From Gnetum montanum (taxonomy: Eukaryota > Streptophyta > Gnetopsida > Gnetales > Gnetaceae): a DNA stretch of 64,000 nt. The DNA is taken from contig MNCI01006151.1 of NCBI GenBank assembly GCA_015680685.1, positions 915,182 to 979,181 of the forward strand, written 5' to 3'. A model generated the notes under the pieces. The model was given only the letters and a program-made list of their open reading frames with translations, was not told the origin of the DNA and did not search any database. Position numbers and translations under genes: made by a program. Shown piece by piece: positions 46,405-58,080 of the stretch (position 1 is its first letter; every line of letters begins with the position of its first letter).

Positions 46405-46820
46405 AGTGACCGTGAATAAATTGGGCTAGACATGTGGAACATGAGCAACTACAACATGACCAACAACATGAGCAGCTATAGTGTGAGCAACTGCAGTGTG
46501 ACCAACAACGTGAGCAGGTGCAGTGTGACCAACTGTAGTGTAGCATGACTGACAAACAATGCAAGAAGTTGCAATGTGAGTTAACTACAGTGTGACACTG
46601 ATAGACAACATGAGTTGACAGCATGAGGTATTGGGGGATAGAGTGAGTAAGTCAAGCTAAACTTGCGTAAGGTAGCTTGACACACTGGGTGAGTGGTGGG
46701 AGGAGTTCGATGTGAACGATGGTGGTGGTGGAGGAGTGGTGGAGTTGTAGAGGTAAGAGTCCTTGCTGTAAGAGTTTCGTAGGTTTGTAGTCCTGGTTAA
46801 TGTAAGAATTTTTTTCAAGT
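46405..46820 (-). repeat. Leader of B with GTGAGC minisatellite
   Basis: 46435-46630 consists of degenerate ~20-bp units such as CATGAGCAACTACAACATGA and GTGTGAGCAACTGCAGTGTG. The same GTGAG/ATGAG words fill the B LTRs. A Cys-rich open frame here is a by-product of the repeat. Confidence 0.8.
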
Positions 46821-46839
46821 GGTCCTCCTTCTAGCACCA
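46821..46839 (-). promoter_or_regulatory. Primer binding site of B
   Basis: Minus strand TGGTGCTAGAAGGAGGACC, 6 nt from the LTR end TACA; matches the C site in sequence and spacing. Confidence 0.85.
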
Positions 46840-46845
46840 ATTTAC

Positions 46846-48563
46846 TGTATTAACCTAAATCATTAGTGTAAGGTTGGAAGGGAAAACAAAGATTGAAAGA
46901 TTGTTAGGCAGACACAGTTGACCCTACCTTCGCCTAAGGGCAAGATGAAAAAGTAAACAAAGGTAGAGTGCCTTGGATGGTCTGCACACAAATGAACCAA
47001 GTACTTCCTTGAGTGTAAACTATGGCTTGCACTAGGGTTATCATAACTAATCTTTTAAAACGTAAACAGTGTGCAGAAAATGTAAACAGAAATGTATACA
47101 GAATTGGTATTGTAAATAAAATGTAAACTAAACATAAAAAAAAGCAAACAAAGTAATGGTTAGCAAAATGAACTATATTGTATTGCTTAGAAAGGATGTG
47201 CACCAATCAAAGTAAAGTTGCACGTGTGGATGATAGGTCAAGCACCAAGCCCCAGGGTGATGTGATGTGTTTTAGAAGTGCTTGGATGCTAGGAGTCAAG
47301 TGTGTTCGAGCACCCAAAGATTGTTGGTTTGAGTTTCCTAAGCCATCAACCCGCAAAATTTCCAACCTCATTTATGTGAATTGATAGGGTATTTATAGGA
47401 TTGAGTCAGGCTTAGGTGCGGAATGCATGAATGGAATCAATGGCTAGGAGATCAGAGGAAAATGGACCTAGCAACATGTCTCCAATGGACAACTATGTGT
47501 GAGTTGGACGTGTGTGGGCAAGCTACATTCTAGACCAGGTGCATTCTATCTTACAACATGTGACAACTCACTCAAGCTAGCTTACACTCACAGAAGCACA
47601 TATAACTTAGAGCGTAAAAGCCTGACAAGCTCACAAATGAAAATTTACAATGGAATGATCATGTACAACAAGAGAAATTGGCTCTGGCTTGCTTGAAACT
47701 TTTTGGATCTCTAACTTGTCTACTACAGGGTGTCAATTTGAGTAGTTCTGTGGCTGTTTGAGGCATCTCTACTTGATCAGAGCTTCTAGCGTGAGTTGAC
47801 TTTGTCCTAGCGTGTCCCCAACATGTGCACGCTGCACTCATGCTATATTCACACTACACTCATGCTGCCAGCATGACTCCCTTGTGACCTCAATTTGAGT
47901 AAGGTAAAACGACAAATTTTTCACCAAATTTTGATTTTTGAACCCTGATTCTTGAAGTGCAAGGATTGCCTAACTGTGATTGACAAATTGAGCATGAAAG
48001 TGCCTTGTTTTGAGCCATTTATGGCAACTCACACTGGACTCACACTGCCAACGTGAGTGCAGCGTGACCACAATGTGACCTATAGCGTGAGCTGCAAAAA
48101 CTTGTAATTTTGAGCTAAAATATGGCATTTTGAAGGCTGGGACCTGGAGTCTGTCAAAGATGTGATTTGAGGATGACTTACAAACTCAGATCATTTTGAC
48201 TTGGTTTTGGGATCTGAAAGTTACTCACGTTGCACTCACACTGGCAACATGACCTCAACGTAAGTGATTGTGTGAGTGTGAAAATTTGCACTTTTTTGTC
48301 TAAAACTTGAGTCTCTGGATGCTGAAACTTTGAGCTTTGAGCTAGGCATAATAGTGACCCTTGAGAATTCCTTACAGACTAAGCCACCTTTGGCTTAATT
48401 CTAACGTCATTTGGAGTTGCTCATACTGAGAGTAAGCTAGCTTGATAACATGAGCAAGCTAGGTGTGAGCTCCATGGCTTAGTCAAATTTTCCCTCCCAA
48501 AACTTTGAAAGGGCTTGAGTCATTTTCATTTCAAAGTGCTAGGCCGAAATTAGTGGTGTTTCA
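46846..48563 (-). repeat. 5' LTR of element B
   Basis: 1,718 bp. On the minus strand it begins TGAAACACC (plus 48563) and ends TACA (plus 46846). TATA box TATAAATA at 47397-47390, followed by CCCTATC. Rich in AGCGTGAG/GTGAGT words (47460-48280). 47880-48563 pairs with the surviving part of the 3' LTR (15412-16093). Confidence 0.92.
47390..47397 (-). promoter_or_regulatory. TATA box in 5' LTR of B
   Basis: TATAAATACCC on the minus strand, the same context as in A and C. Confidence 0.7.
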
Positions 48564-48834
48564 ATGGTGATAACATAGTTCTCCTAGTTGTTAACAATGT
48601 ACACATAGAATAGGGGTTTGAAGTCAAACATCAAGAAGAAGCTCCTAGCCATGAAGAGAAGAAACCCTAAACATCCAATGATGACAATGATAAGTAATGG
48701 GATACATTATGGGATGAAATCCCTTTTAAGATCATAAGCAAAGGGGATGGTAAATACAAGCTTATGCAGAGTAGGCCTTACTCACTCCCTAATCTTGCAA
48801 AGATTAGGAAGAATTTGCACAAGTGAAGTTCACC
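48564..48834 (+). pseudogene. pro: C-terminal tail of protease, element D
   Basis: GDNIVLLVVNNVHIE matches GDEITPRTVNNIEEE of A; then EVKHQEEAPSHEEKK, NDDNDK, WDEIPF, RPYSLPNLAKI matching HPYTPLSVKAI. The TGA near 48825 corresponds to the end of gag-protease. Three stops are visible. It starts exactly at the LTR edge of B. Confidence 0.75.
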
Positions 48835-49465
48835 TTAACCTTCCTATGCCCCTATGACTAAATACACCAATAGCCAAGTAGCCTTACTTTTCTTTTTAGT
48901 TTATTACATCTTTTTTATTTTATGCATGTGGCCTATGCATGTAGTGTAAGTTTATTTGCATTTTTTATATTTACTATAGCCTTTCTTATAATAGAAAAAA
49001 GCCTTATAAATATATGTCTCTTTTGCATCCTATCTGCTAAGACATTAAACTAGCACTACATCTGCTAAGATGTTAAACTGGCATTATAGTCTGCTAAGAC
49101 TCTAAACTGGTGATATGGCTACCAAGGCCTTAAATTGGAAAAACAATATAACATATGCCTATGATGTCTTAAAACTAGCAAATGTCCCTTTTATTATTAT
49201 ATCCCTTTTTATTTAGCATTGATTAAATGTTATAACCAAAAACATCAACATAGCAATTTTCAATGTTTACAACATTTACAACGTTCACTACTACTATAGA
49301 TGCATATAGCAAAAAATTAAAAAAAATGAATTTAAAGTTAAAATGTCCATAACATACATAGCCATGGCCACACTATGTGGCAAAAATGTCAAAGAATAAT
49401 AACCATCTATAACATAGTCTTGGCTAAAGCCATCAATATAAAAACAAAAACAAATAGCCAACAAG
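48835..49465 (+). repeat. Spacer and short array after protease (D)
   Basis: 49024-49180 has degenerate units (CTGCTAAGACATTAAACTAGC and variants). The rest is AT-rich, no coding signal. Confidence 0.7.
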
Positions 49466-52166
49466 CTAAACTGAAGGAGGCTGCTCAGTGGCATCTAGAG
49501 GAGGAAGTGGTGGGTCATTTCCACTCTCACCATTGGGGCCACCAATGTCTTTTGAGGGCTAAAATGCAACAACATATAACCAGTTAGTAACTTATAGCCA
49601 AAATCATGTTTTAAAAAACAAAGACTAAAACATAAAATATATTAAACCTATGAAGATTCTAGCTCCATTAATTTTAGGGGTAGATGGGAAAGGCCTTCCT
49701 CCAAACAATGGAGGATTTGGCCCTGCATCATGTTAACCTAGCCAACATCCCCAAGATCAATGCTAGAAAGAATACCAAGTAGGAGGCTTATGGGTAGTAG
49801 TAGTTATAGAGGTCTCATCTATAATACTGGTATTCTGAAGAGTAGGGGATTGCTTCACCTTCTGAGTACTTTGAAAAAGTTGATAAGCACTCTCCACCTA
49901 GATCCCCTAAATGAATAGCTCTCTCTTGTGCCATTCAATCGACTCCTCCTTGATCCCCTTTAGGTAGGCCCCATGATCAACCTTATATTATTGCTTATGG
50001 GCCTTTTGGGTCTTTCTCCACTCTAGGACCCAAGTGTAATGATCCTTCCAATTCATAACCTTTTGGGAGATGAGGTCCATCTACATATGTTGTTCAACCA
50101 TCTCCCATTGGACCACTACTTTGTCTTGAACAACCTGCGAGTAGTAGGCCCACATGATCTCCTTAGTTCGTAATTCCCTTGAGTTAGCCACTTGGGCTTT
50201 GACAAAGGCTTTACTATATTGGAGATTTCTAATCGTGTCTTCCTACCTTTTAGTTTTTTCCCTTAAGGTTATAACTTCCTCCCATAGGGATTCGTTGGAC
50301 CTCTCCAGCTCCCATGAAGTTTTTGTGCATGACATTGCTAAATCATTAGTAGTCTTGTACATCTTCATAGGTATACTAGACACATCAAATGGAAGGTTAG
50401 GTAAGGAGTCTATCTCCATGTCTTTGCTGGGGTCCCACTCCATAGAAGGCACCACAAAAGCCTTCATAACCTTACATCATGAGCAATAGAAATTTCTTAA
50501 TAAATTTAGAGAAAACATCCTAAGTTAAAGGTGAAATTAGCCTCTATAGAAAGCTCTTGGATGTTTATCTAAATTAGCTTAAGAAATTTCATAGAGGCAT
50601 TTTCACCATATTTTATAGCCTTTATAGCCAAAACGTTATAGCTAAAAGTAAGTCTTAGCCTACATTATGCATAAATTTAGAAAAAGCATCTAAGTTACGC
50701 ATGAATTTGAAACAAACATGTAGGTTATGCATAAATTTAGAAAAAAGCATATACATTATGCATAAATTTAGAAAACGCAATCATAAGTTTGTAAAAAAAC
50801 ATCTAAACTATGCATAGAGCTTAAGAAAAAACATCAAAATTATGCAAAGCATGCATAAATTTAGAAAAATCATCTAAGCTATGCACAAATTTAGAAAAAG
50901 CATAATAAACTTAGAAAAGGACATGTAGCCATAGTAAAACCTTATTTAAAATAGAAAAAGATTTCACTCTTCTTAAAAAAGTAAAATTAAGCATTAATTT
51001 TACATGTTCACAAAAGAAAAATATAAGTTACACATATCAACCACTTCCATTTCCAAATGGGTAATGTACTACAACCATGATTTTGTCGTGTTCACATAGC
51101 CATAGTTAAAAATTTCATCAAATTTTTTTTTTAGCCCCAAACAAAGAACTTCCACCACCATTGGAAAGCTTAAATTGAGCCCTATGCACCCATTCTTAGA
51201 AAAAATTTCAAAATATTTACTATTTATGCAGGAAAAATTGATCAATTTGGACAATAATCTGAAAATGGCACAAACATCCTTATTACACATGCTTAGTAAA
51301 AAATTGGTAGAAAATTCGTTTTAAGTTCAATCAGAGTGATTCCAACTCTATTGGAAAGCTAAAGCCAATTAATATGCAGCCATAACTATAAAATAGCCAA
51401 AACCTTTGCTGTCTCCTTAGAAAAAGCTGGCAAGATTGCATATAATTACAAAAGTGGCACAAACAACCTAACTGTGCAATGTTAGGAAACTAGCCATAAC
51501 TTTATCATTATGAATCCAAATTAAATGAAAAAAATGGATATGACCCATAACTTTCAATGTTACAAATGTAAAGCCATTATACCAAGAAAAAATATACAAC
51601 ATTGCTTGCTTTTTCATGCTAAAACTTAAAAAGAAAACTTCAAAACCTAAATTTCATATAGCCATGGAAATAGTCAAAATAACCAAAACCATTGAAACCC
51701 ATTAAATTTTACACCAAAATAATTGGGTCGTATTTTTTTGAAATTTAATTTTAACAAATCCTAAGGCCTATATCTGAAAATAATAGCCACACCCAAAAAT
51801 TTTGAGAGAAAAAGCATGAAACAACAAGCCCTATTTTCAAAATCAAATTTATGAAAGCTAAAGCAATGAAACAACTATATATACTTATGGAAGTAGTCAA
51901 AATAGGACATGGGATTTCATCAAAATTACATTTAATTTCTCACCAAAGTATATCTGAAAAAATAGCCTTAACACATAGGAAGCAAAAAACTAGAAAAAAC
52001 CACAAGAAACAATGGCAAAAATAGGTAGAACTACCTACCTTGGAGCAGTAACAGAAGAGGCTTGGATGGAGATGGGCCTAGCTACTTTTTCTAGCTCATG
52101 AGCACATTCATCTTGCTTCTAAATCATAGGGTTGTAGCTCTTTTTCCCTCATTTCTTTGATTCCAT
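49466..52166 (-). pseudogene. Antisense-gene copy of element D (internally deleted)
   Basis: Exon 1 at 52166-52041 (MESKK, then YNPMI, ECAHELEKVARPIS) ends in an intact donor, CCAAG|GTAGGTAG. The last exons are present: start of exon 7 (MEWDPSKDMEIDSLPNLPFD, about 50440-50240), coiled coil (KVVVQWEMVEQHM, ISQKVMNWKD, KEESIEWHKRELF; 50140-49870), acidic exon 8 (GGPNGESGNDPPLPPLDATE, stop TAG at 49468-49466). The HAD-like and main conserved exons are missing, replaced by A-rich repeats (50500-52020). Several stops. Confidence 0.72.
50480..52020. repeat. A-rich region with ~45-bp repeats inside D antisense gene
   Basis: 50640-50910 carries about six units like GCATAAATTTAGAAAAAGCA with a spacer (TCTAAGTTACGCAT). 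The rest, to 52020, is A-rich with weak word repeats. Nothing coding recognised; it sits where exons 2-6 are found in the other copies. Confidence 0.7.
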
Positions 52167-53552
52167 GGTAGGCTTAATGCTAGGAATGGCTGAAAACTGA
52201 GGATGAGAGATCAACGTTGGCTATGAGGAAGATGGGAGGCTTCCACACTGGGAATTGGTTGTTGTTACTACAAGAAGATTTGCTAGAGCTCTCCTCCAAT
52301 GTGCTATTTATTTAGAATGAAAATTATGATGAAAACATATGAGATTCCATAATAAAATCACATCTAAAATGTAAACACACAAGTTAAAAACCCAGTTGCC
52401 AACTCAGTGCACCATAACTACAAGTGCACTGAAGTACAATGGGGGAAAGTCTAGGTCACATTATTTTTTGGTGGGAAACAACTTCACTTTTGAAAAATTT
52501 AAAATTTTTTGTATTGTGGACCCCACCTTACATCCTCATTTTTAACCAAAACTTGCATCAACTTTGAGATTTTTGATAAATTTGACTCTTAAAAATATTA
52601 TGGAAACCTTAACCCCATTCATCCATACTAGGAATACCATGAACAACATGGAAACATGCCTTATATTTTGCAAAATAATTAGAATTACAAATATTTTTCT
52701 ATTTTTTGTAACCCAAACTTTCCTTTTTTAACCTCAGGTTTCCATAAGTGGGTAAGACATGAGCAAGGCTAGACACCATGGATTTCCACATTGGGATAGC
52801 AGCACCTAACATGGAAGAAGGGGGCCAACACCCACTCTTATCTCCCAACATCAATCTAACATATTTTTGATACTAAAATGAGCCCCACATGACCTAGAAC
52901 CCCCCAAGCATCTCTGGCATCCTCAGAACCCCACCAAACCTTGTCAAAATTCGTTAAAACTAGTTAAAATCTAGGATTTGGTGTTTTCCATGCTAAGGGA
53001 GGCTTCTTCCATGGTAAGCCTCTCACCCTTAGTGTGGATAGATGGAGGGAAGCCAAAAATGACCTAAATTGATGACCTAATGACCATTTCTTAATGCCTA
53101 GTGATCCTTAGACCCTACTAGAATCCTCTAGAGATTATGAAAGCCCAAAAGTTGGTCAAATATGATACAAAACTATCATTCCCCTCTCATCCACACTGGT
53201 GGCACCATGCCTAGACTAGAAGAAAGGGTTGATATTACATGAGGTACTTAGAAACCTTCAAACTATCAAATCTTAACACCTAACATTGACTAGAGAACCT
53301 TGGAGGTAGACATGTATGGTTGATTAGCTATTGATTTGGCCTAGATTTTACTTTCTTTACTAAGGGAGAAATTTTCTATGTTAGATCTTCCACTCTTAGC
53401 ATGGAAAAAGGGGGGAAGATTGAAAAACTCCTCATAGCTTCAAAAATGATAAGATCTTGAGCTTAGGCATTGATGGACAAAACCAACAATCCTATGAACA
53501 CTCATGCATAGCTAGATTAATCATAAAAATATAAAAGCCCTTATCCCCACCC

Positions 53553-53632
53553 CCCCTCCCCCCCCATTCCCCCAATTTTACATGTTAATCATGTAATCCC
53601 TAGCATGGAAAGGGGGGGTGGGGTGGGGGGGA
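53553..53632. repeat. C-tract/G-tract pair
   Basis: C-rich run (53549-53575) and G-rich run (about 53608-53635) face each other across ~35 bp and could pair or form quadruplex/i-motif structures. Part of one array monomer. Confidence 0.75.
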
Positions 53633-54143
53633 AGAGGGAATCCAAAAAATTACCCAGAGATCCTTGAAATAGCCACATCTCAAAATTAGATGGTAGCAGT
53701 CAACACTAGCAATCTTAGGAGCCTACATGCATGACTGAAAGTGACCAAAAAGGGTCAAAAAGCTTTCCCCCTAATTTTTCATGCTGATAATGGAAGGTCC
53801 AAGATGGAAAAGTGGGGGATGCCAAAAATTACTTGATGACCCTTAAAACAACCAAACTATGACATCAAATATTAGCAATCAATGTCAGCAACCTTAGGAG
53901 CCTACATGCATGACTAAAAGTGATCACAAAGGGCCAAAATGATTTTCTCCAAATTTTCCACACTAAGCATGAAAACCATAGTGTGGAAAAAGGTAGGGGA
54001 AAGGGGGGTGGGGAAGCCCAAATTTATTTGATGACCATTGAAACAACCAAAATTTGACATCAAGTATTAGCAATCAACACCAGTAACCTTAGAAGCTTTC
54101 ATGCATAAATTAAAGTGACTACAAAAAGCCAAAAAGATATTTC

Positions 54144-54924
54144 CCCAATTTTTCACACTGAGCATGGGAGCCCTAGCATGGGAAAAAATGGGGAAACCAA
54201 AAAACCACTCATTAACCTTCAAAATAGAAAAATTTTAACACTAGGCATTTTCCACAGAACTGATACCATAGAACTGAGACCTGCTGGGAACCTTGGGGAA
54301 GGTCCTGGGGGGTCTTGACGCTCGCTTCTGGCACGTTTTGATGCATCTTTGGGGCTCGAAAATCTGTCTACGCTGGCTGCACGCCGGGCGTGTACGCCGG
54401 GCGTGTAGGAATGTAAGACCATCATTCGGAGCCCAAAATTCGATTTTCAAGTGCATGAGACCTGCTAGGAACCTTGGGGAAGGTCTTGGGGGGTCTAGAC
54501 ACTCCACTTTAGCAATTTATGAGGAGTTTTTGAGCCCCAAAAGTTGTTGTACACTGGGCCTTACGCTGGGCATGTGTAGGCCAGCGTACAAGCTACATAC
54601 TTAGTGAAAACCAAGTATTTTGAGCTCAAGATTTGCCAAGTTTGAGGCCAGATGTCCTTGTAGTCTTATGTGGGTCCCAGGGAACTTTTACTTGCTCACT
54701 TTGACTTCGTTTGATGCTATTCTGAGGCTTTCAAGCTTGGTCATGCTGAGGATCAACATGACTTAGCTTAATTTCTGTCTTCAAGTGTTAGCCAAAATTT
54801 TTGTGGTGTTTCACCCAATTTTTCACACTGAGCATGGGAGCCCTAGCATGGGAAAAAATGGGGAAACCAAAAAACCACTCATTAACCTTCAAAATAGAAA
54901 AATTTTAACACTAGGCATTTTCCA
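54144..54924. repeat. Perfect 111-bp direct repeat flanking a 559-bp insert
   Basis: 54144-54254 and 54814-54924 are identical over 111 bp, whereas neighbouring array monomers are strongly diverged. The insert lies between them. A normal integrase would duplicate 5 bp. Confidence 0.93.
54255..54813 (-). mobile_element. LTR-like fragment inserted in D array
   Basis: The right edge ends GTGGTGTTTCA, the exact reversed LTR start (TGAAACACC), so it appears to be the 5' part of a minus-strand LTR. Internally a ~180-bp unit starting GAGACCTGCTGGGAACC is repeated as GAGACCTGCTAGGAACC. TACGC/GCGTA words (TACGCTGG, GCCGGGCGTG) recall the A and C LTRs. The left edge (CAGAACTGATACC) is not an LTR end, so it is truncated. 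Confidence 0.65.
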
Positions 54925-56781
54925 TCATCACTAGCAACCTCAAAGACCTACATGCATTATTGAAAATGATGCAAAAGGATAAAAATATATTTCCCCCTAT
55001 TTTTCCACATTGGGCATACTATTCCCAATGTGGGAAAAGAGGGGGAAGGTCAAAAACACTTGAAAAACCTATAAACTAACCACTTTTAACTCCAAACTTG
55101 ACTCCTCAACCTCGATAGCCTTGAAGGCTGACATGCATGGTTGATTGAAGTCAAAATTAGTCTAGATCTGAGTTTTATTTTGTCTCTATGCTAGTAATTT
55201 TGTCCTCCATGTTTCTTAGCATGGAAATTAAGGAGGAGACCCATTTGAGATTCATAACTACTTTGGAACAACATTAACTAAATTTGCATGCACTATAGGA
55301 CCTTGCCAACATCATTTGGAGCCTTCAAACTTTAAGAAAATGATGTCAAAATGTTAAAAAGTAATTCCTCCTAGTTTTCCATGCTAAGAATCCTAGTCCT
55401 AGCATGGAAAAAGGGGGAAAGCCCAAAAAATGCTTAGAAATACCTAAAATGGTCATAATTTGACACCAAACCTTAGTCCTCAACCCTCATAGCCTCAGAG
55501 GCTAATATGCATAGTTGATTAAGGTTAAAATTGGTCTAGATCCAAGTTGCATGATTCCTCCACACTAGGGATCTCTTTTTCCTCACTGAGGATAGTATCC
55601 CTAGTGTGTAAACTTAAGGGGGTACCTATTTGATGCTCCTAAGCACCTTGGAATGACATCAAATAACCTTTCATGCACTCTAGAATCCTAGTAATAGCCA
55701 TTGGAGCCCTTAAACTTTACAAGATTGATCCCAAATTGTCAAAAAGTGGTTCCCCCTAGTTTTCCACATTGAGTGCTTCATCCCTAGTGTGGAAGAAGGT
55801 GGTGATGTCAAAAAACCACTTAGGAATGCCCAAAACTACTAAATTTTGACATGGATCCATAGCCCTTAACCTTGGTAACTCTAGAAGGTGATATGCATGG
55901 TTGATTATGACTTGAATTAGTTTAGATCTAAGATTCTTCCTTCTTCCTTACTGGGGTAACTCCCCTAGAATAGAAGAAAGGAGGAGGGAGAAGCTGATTT
56001 TCCACTTTTGGTGGTAAGATGACACTCCGGGAAGCCAAAGATCTACACTAGATGTCACATGCCCATTTCAAAATGATGCTACTAAGTAATGAAGATGTTG
56101 TCTCTTCATAAAAAGTGTTATTATTATCTTAACAAGACCTAGAAGGGTAGTTGTGATTAAGACCCAAAAGGGCATGTTATAATAATAGACATGTCTCTTG
56201 AGGTAACCTTTGGGGGTTTAACCAAAGGCATTTACACTTGGGGTTAGAGGTCATGCCAACATGGAATGATGGAGTTGGTACATGTAAGTCATGGGGTGGT
56301 AGAGCTGGTATAGGTAAGTCACAAGAAGCTAGGTGAAGTAAGAAAAGAAGTGGACTAGGCATTCCTTCTGGCTAGGTTATAGGCCTAATTATGGTGGTAG
56401 CGCTAGATTATGTCTAAGGGATAGATGCCAAAGGAAGAAAACCCCAAGGAACACTCTCAGAGCATGACCCAGATACACTTTTCCATATCAATAAAGCATT
56501 CTTTTATTTCTCTTTCTACATTTTTTCTATTGTTTTCTTTATACATAATGCTAAATATCACTTATATTTTGCATTTGGTATATTTTCTTTATATGCATAA
56601 CATCTAATATATCATATATTTGACATTTTTCATGACATCCTAGGATGGGATGTCACACCGAAGAAGTCCAAGACCTCATAACCTTAAGATTTTTCTTGTT
56701 TGATCTCATTTCAACATCTAAAACCCATTTCCCTATTCTTCCATTCTAAAGTAACTCCCCTAGCATGAAAATTGAGGAGGA

Positions 56782-56807
56782 GGGGGGGGGGGGGGGGGGG
56801 GGGGGGG
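56782..56807 (+). repeat. G(26) homopolymer
   Basis: Twenty-six G in a row within AGGAGGAG...CGGTGGTGG. Could form G-quadruplexes; length may be inaccurate in the assembly. Confidence 0.9.
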
Positions 56808-57776
56808 CGGTGGTGGCAGAGGGTGGAGAAGACCTTAAGTACCACTAAACAACCTTCATACATGTCGAAAATAAAATAGAAAGTTGCAAAATTGAAATCT
56901 ATAGCCCTAAGCGCCTAGAGACCTCGTCAAAGTGTGCCAAAATCACTCTAAATTCATAAAAAAAAGTGTCCTCCTATTTTTCCATGTTGGGGACACTATG
57001 CATAGTGTAGAAAAAAGGAGGAAAGTCATTTTGACACATTTTAACACTCAAAATTGCCTCAAATTGCCTTAGAAAAAAGCGAGGAGATGAACAAGTTCCA
57101 GATCTAGACTCCAACTACCCAGTTGATCATGTTTGACATTATTTCTGCTTTGATTTTTGTTCTCCATGCTAAAATCCCTCTTTTCCATGTTGGTTAGTGT
57201 GGAAACAATGTTGGAAGGCTCTAGAATCTACTTTTTGACTTTTACAGACCTTTGGAGTGTCTAATTTTGATGAATCTAACCCTGTACTATGTTTAGAAGG
57301 TCTTGGAACCTAAATTTTGGACATATGAGAATTTCAAAACCTATTTTCCTTGGTTTCCATGCTAAGGATCCCTATTTCCACGTTGAGGCCAACATGGAAG
57401 CTTCAAAACACTTGATTTTTAGGTCCAAACAGCCCAGAAATGGCCTTCATTGATGCCTAAACTTACCTAATAGCCTTCTATCCTTGAAACATGGCTTTCT
57501 AAGGCCTAAAATTGGCAAAACATTAACCATTTTAGCCTATATTAGCCAAATTTTATGATATAAGCATATTTTGCTTGATTTTTATCTTACTACATATTGT
57601 TTTGGCTTATTTTTGAACTTATGTGTCCTTGATGACTTGGTTGACCTTCTAAAGCCTTTATACAATCTTATATGCTCATTGTTTGTCTTGGGGAAAATCT
57701 ATTTATTTCTTTGACATTTAAATGGTATCAAATAATGGGGTTTGACTTTCCTTGACCACCATTTAACACCATCTAC

Positions 57777-57870
57777 CCATGCCCTGCTAAGGTCTTAAAC
57801 TGGCATCATAGACCACCAAGACTATAAATTGGCATCATGGCCTGCTAAGGCCTTAAACTAGCCAAATTAT
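57777..57870 (+). repeat. Short array just before RT (D)
   Basis: Three units of ~32 bp: GCTAAGGTCTTAAACTGGCA, CCAAGACTATAAATTGGCAT, GCTAAGGCCTTAAACTAGCC. Mirrors single degenerate units before RT in A (8695-8725), C (40005-40025) and B (20095-20165). Confidence 0.8.
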
Positions 57871-58080
57871 GGCCTTTATTGATCATTTGTAGCCTTATAC
57901 TCCCCCTTGCTTAACCTTTTTGTTATCTCTATTTACCTCTATTGCATTTTCTCAAATTGACATTATCTCATTGATGACCTTGGATGGCCTTGATTGCATT
58001 AGAGTTGCATATGTTTTATGGCATTTTAACATTATTTATTTACTTTTACCTATGTGCCACTTAATATGCTTTTGGTTGGC

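Larger units (their letters stand above)
46253..48563 (-). mobile_element. Element B, right piece (5' LTR, leader, gag start)
   Basis: Continuation of B across the C insertion. Read minus: 5' LTR 48563-46846, primer site 46839-46821, leader, gag ATG at 46404. The gag frame joins 29450 across C inside a segment matching LQGKEP of element C. Confidence 0.9.
52167..57776. repeat. ~190-bp hairpin-bearing tandem array in D spacer
   Basis: From about 52750 to 57400 a motif TTTTCCAYRCTAAG...CCTAGYRTGGAAAA recurs at ~180-205-bp steps, for example near 52985, 53172, 53575, 53780, 53955, 54146, 55001, 55190, 55375, 55561, 55762, 56973, 57170 and 57350, with shared text between (GCATGGTTGATT, CATGCATGACT). 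Monomers are strongly diverged. It lies between the antisense ATG (52166) and RT (58081), where A and C have under 0.5 kb. It is interrupted by an LTR-like insert (54255-54813) and by unrelated sequence (about 56000-56700). Confidence 0.8.

Noticed and set aside
46361-46624. Cysteine/histidine-rich 87-codon minus-strand frame
   Set aside because: Produced by the GTGAGCAAC minisatellite in the leader of B; periodic, no family resemblance.
54219-54604. Several 70-100-codon frames on both strands
   Set aside because: They lie in the LTR-like insert and its internal ~180-bp duplication and share no protein similarity with anything else in the window.
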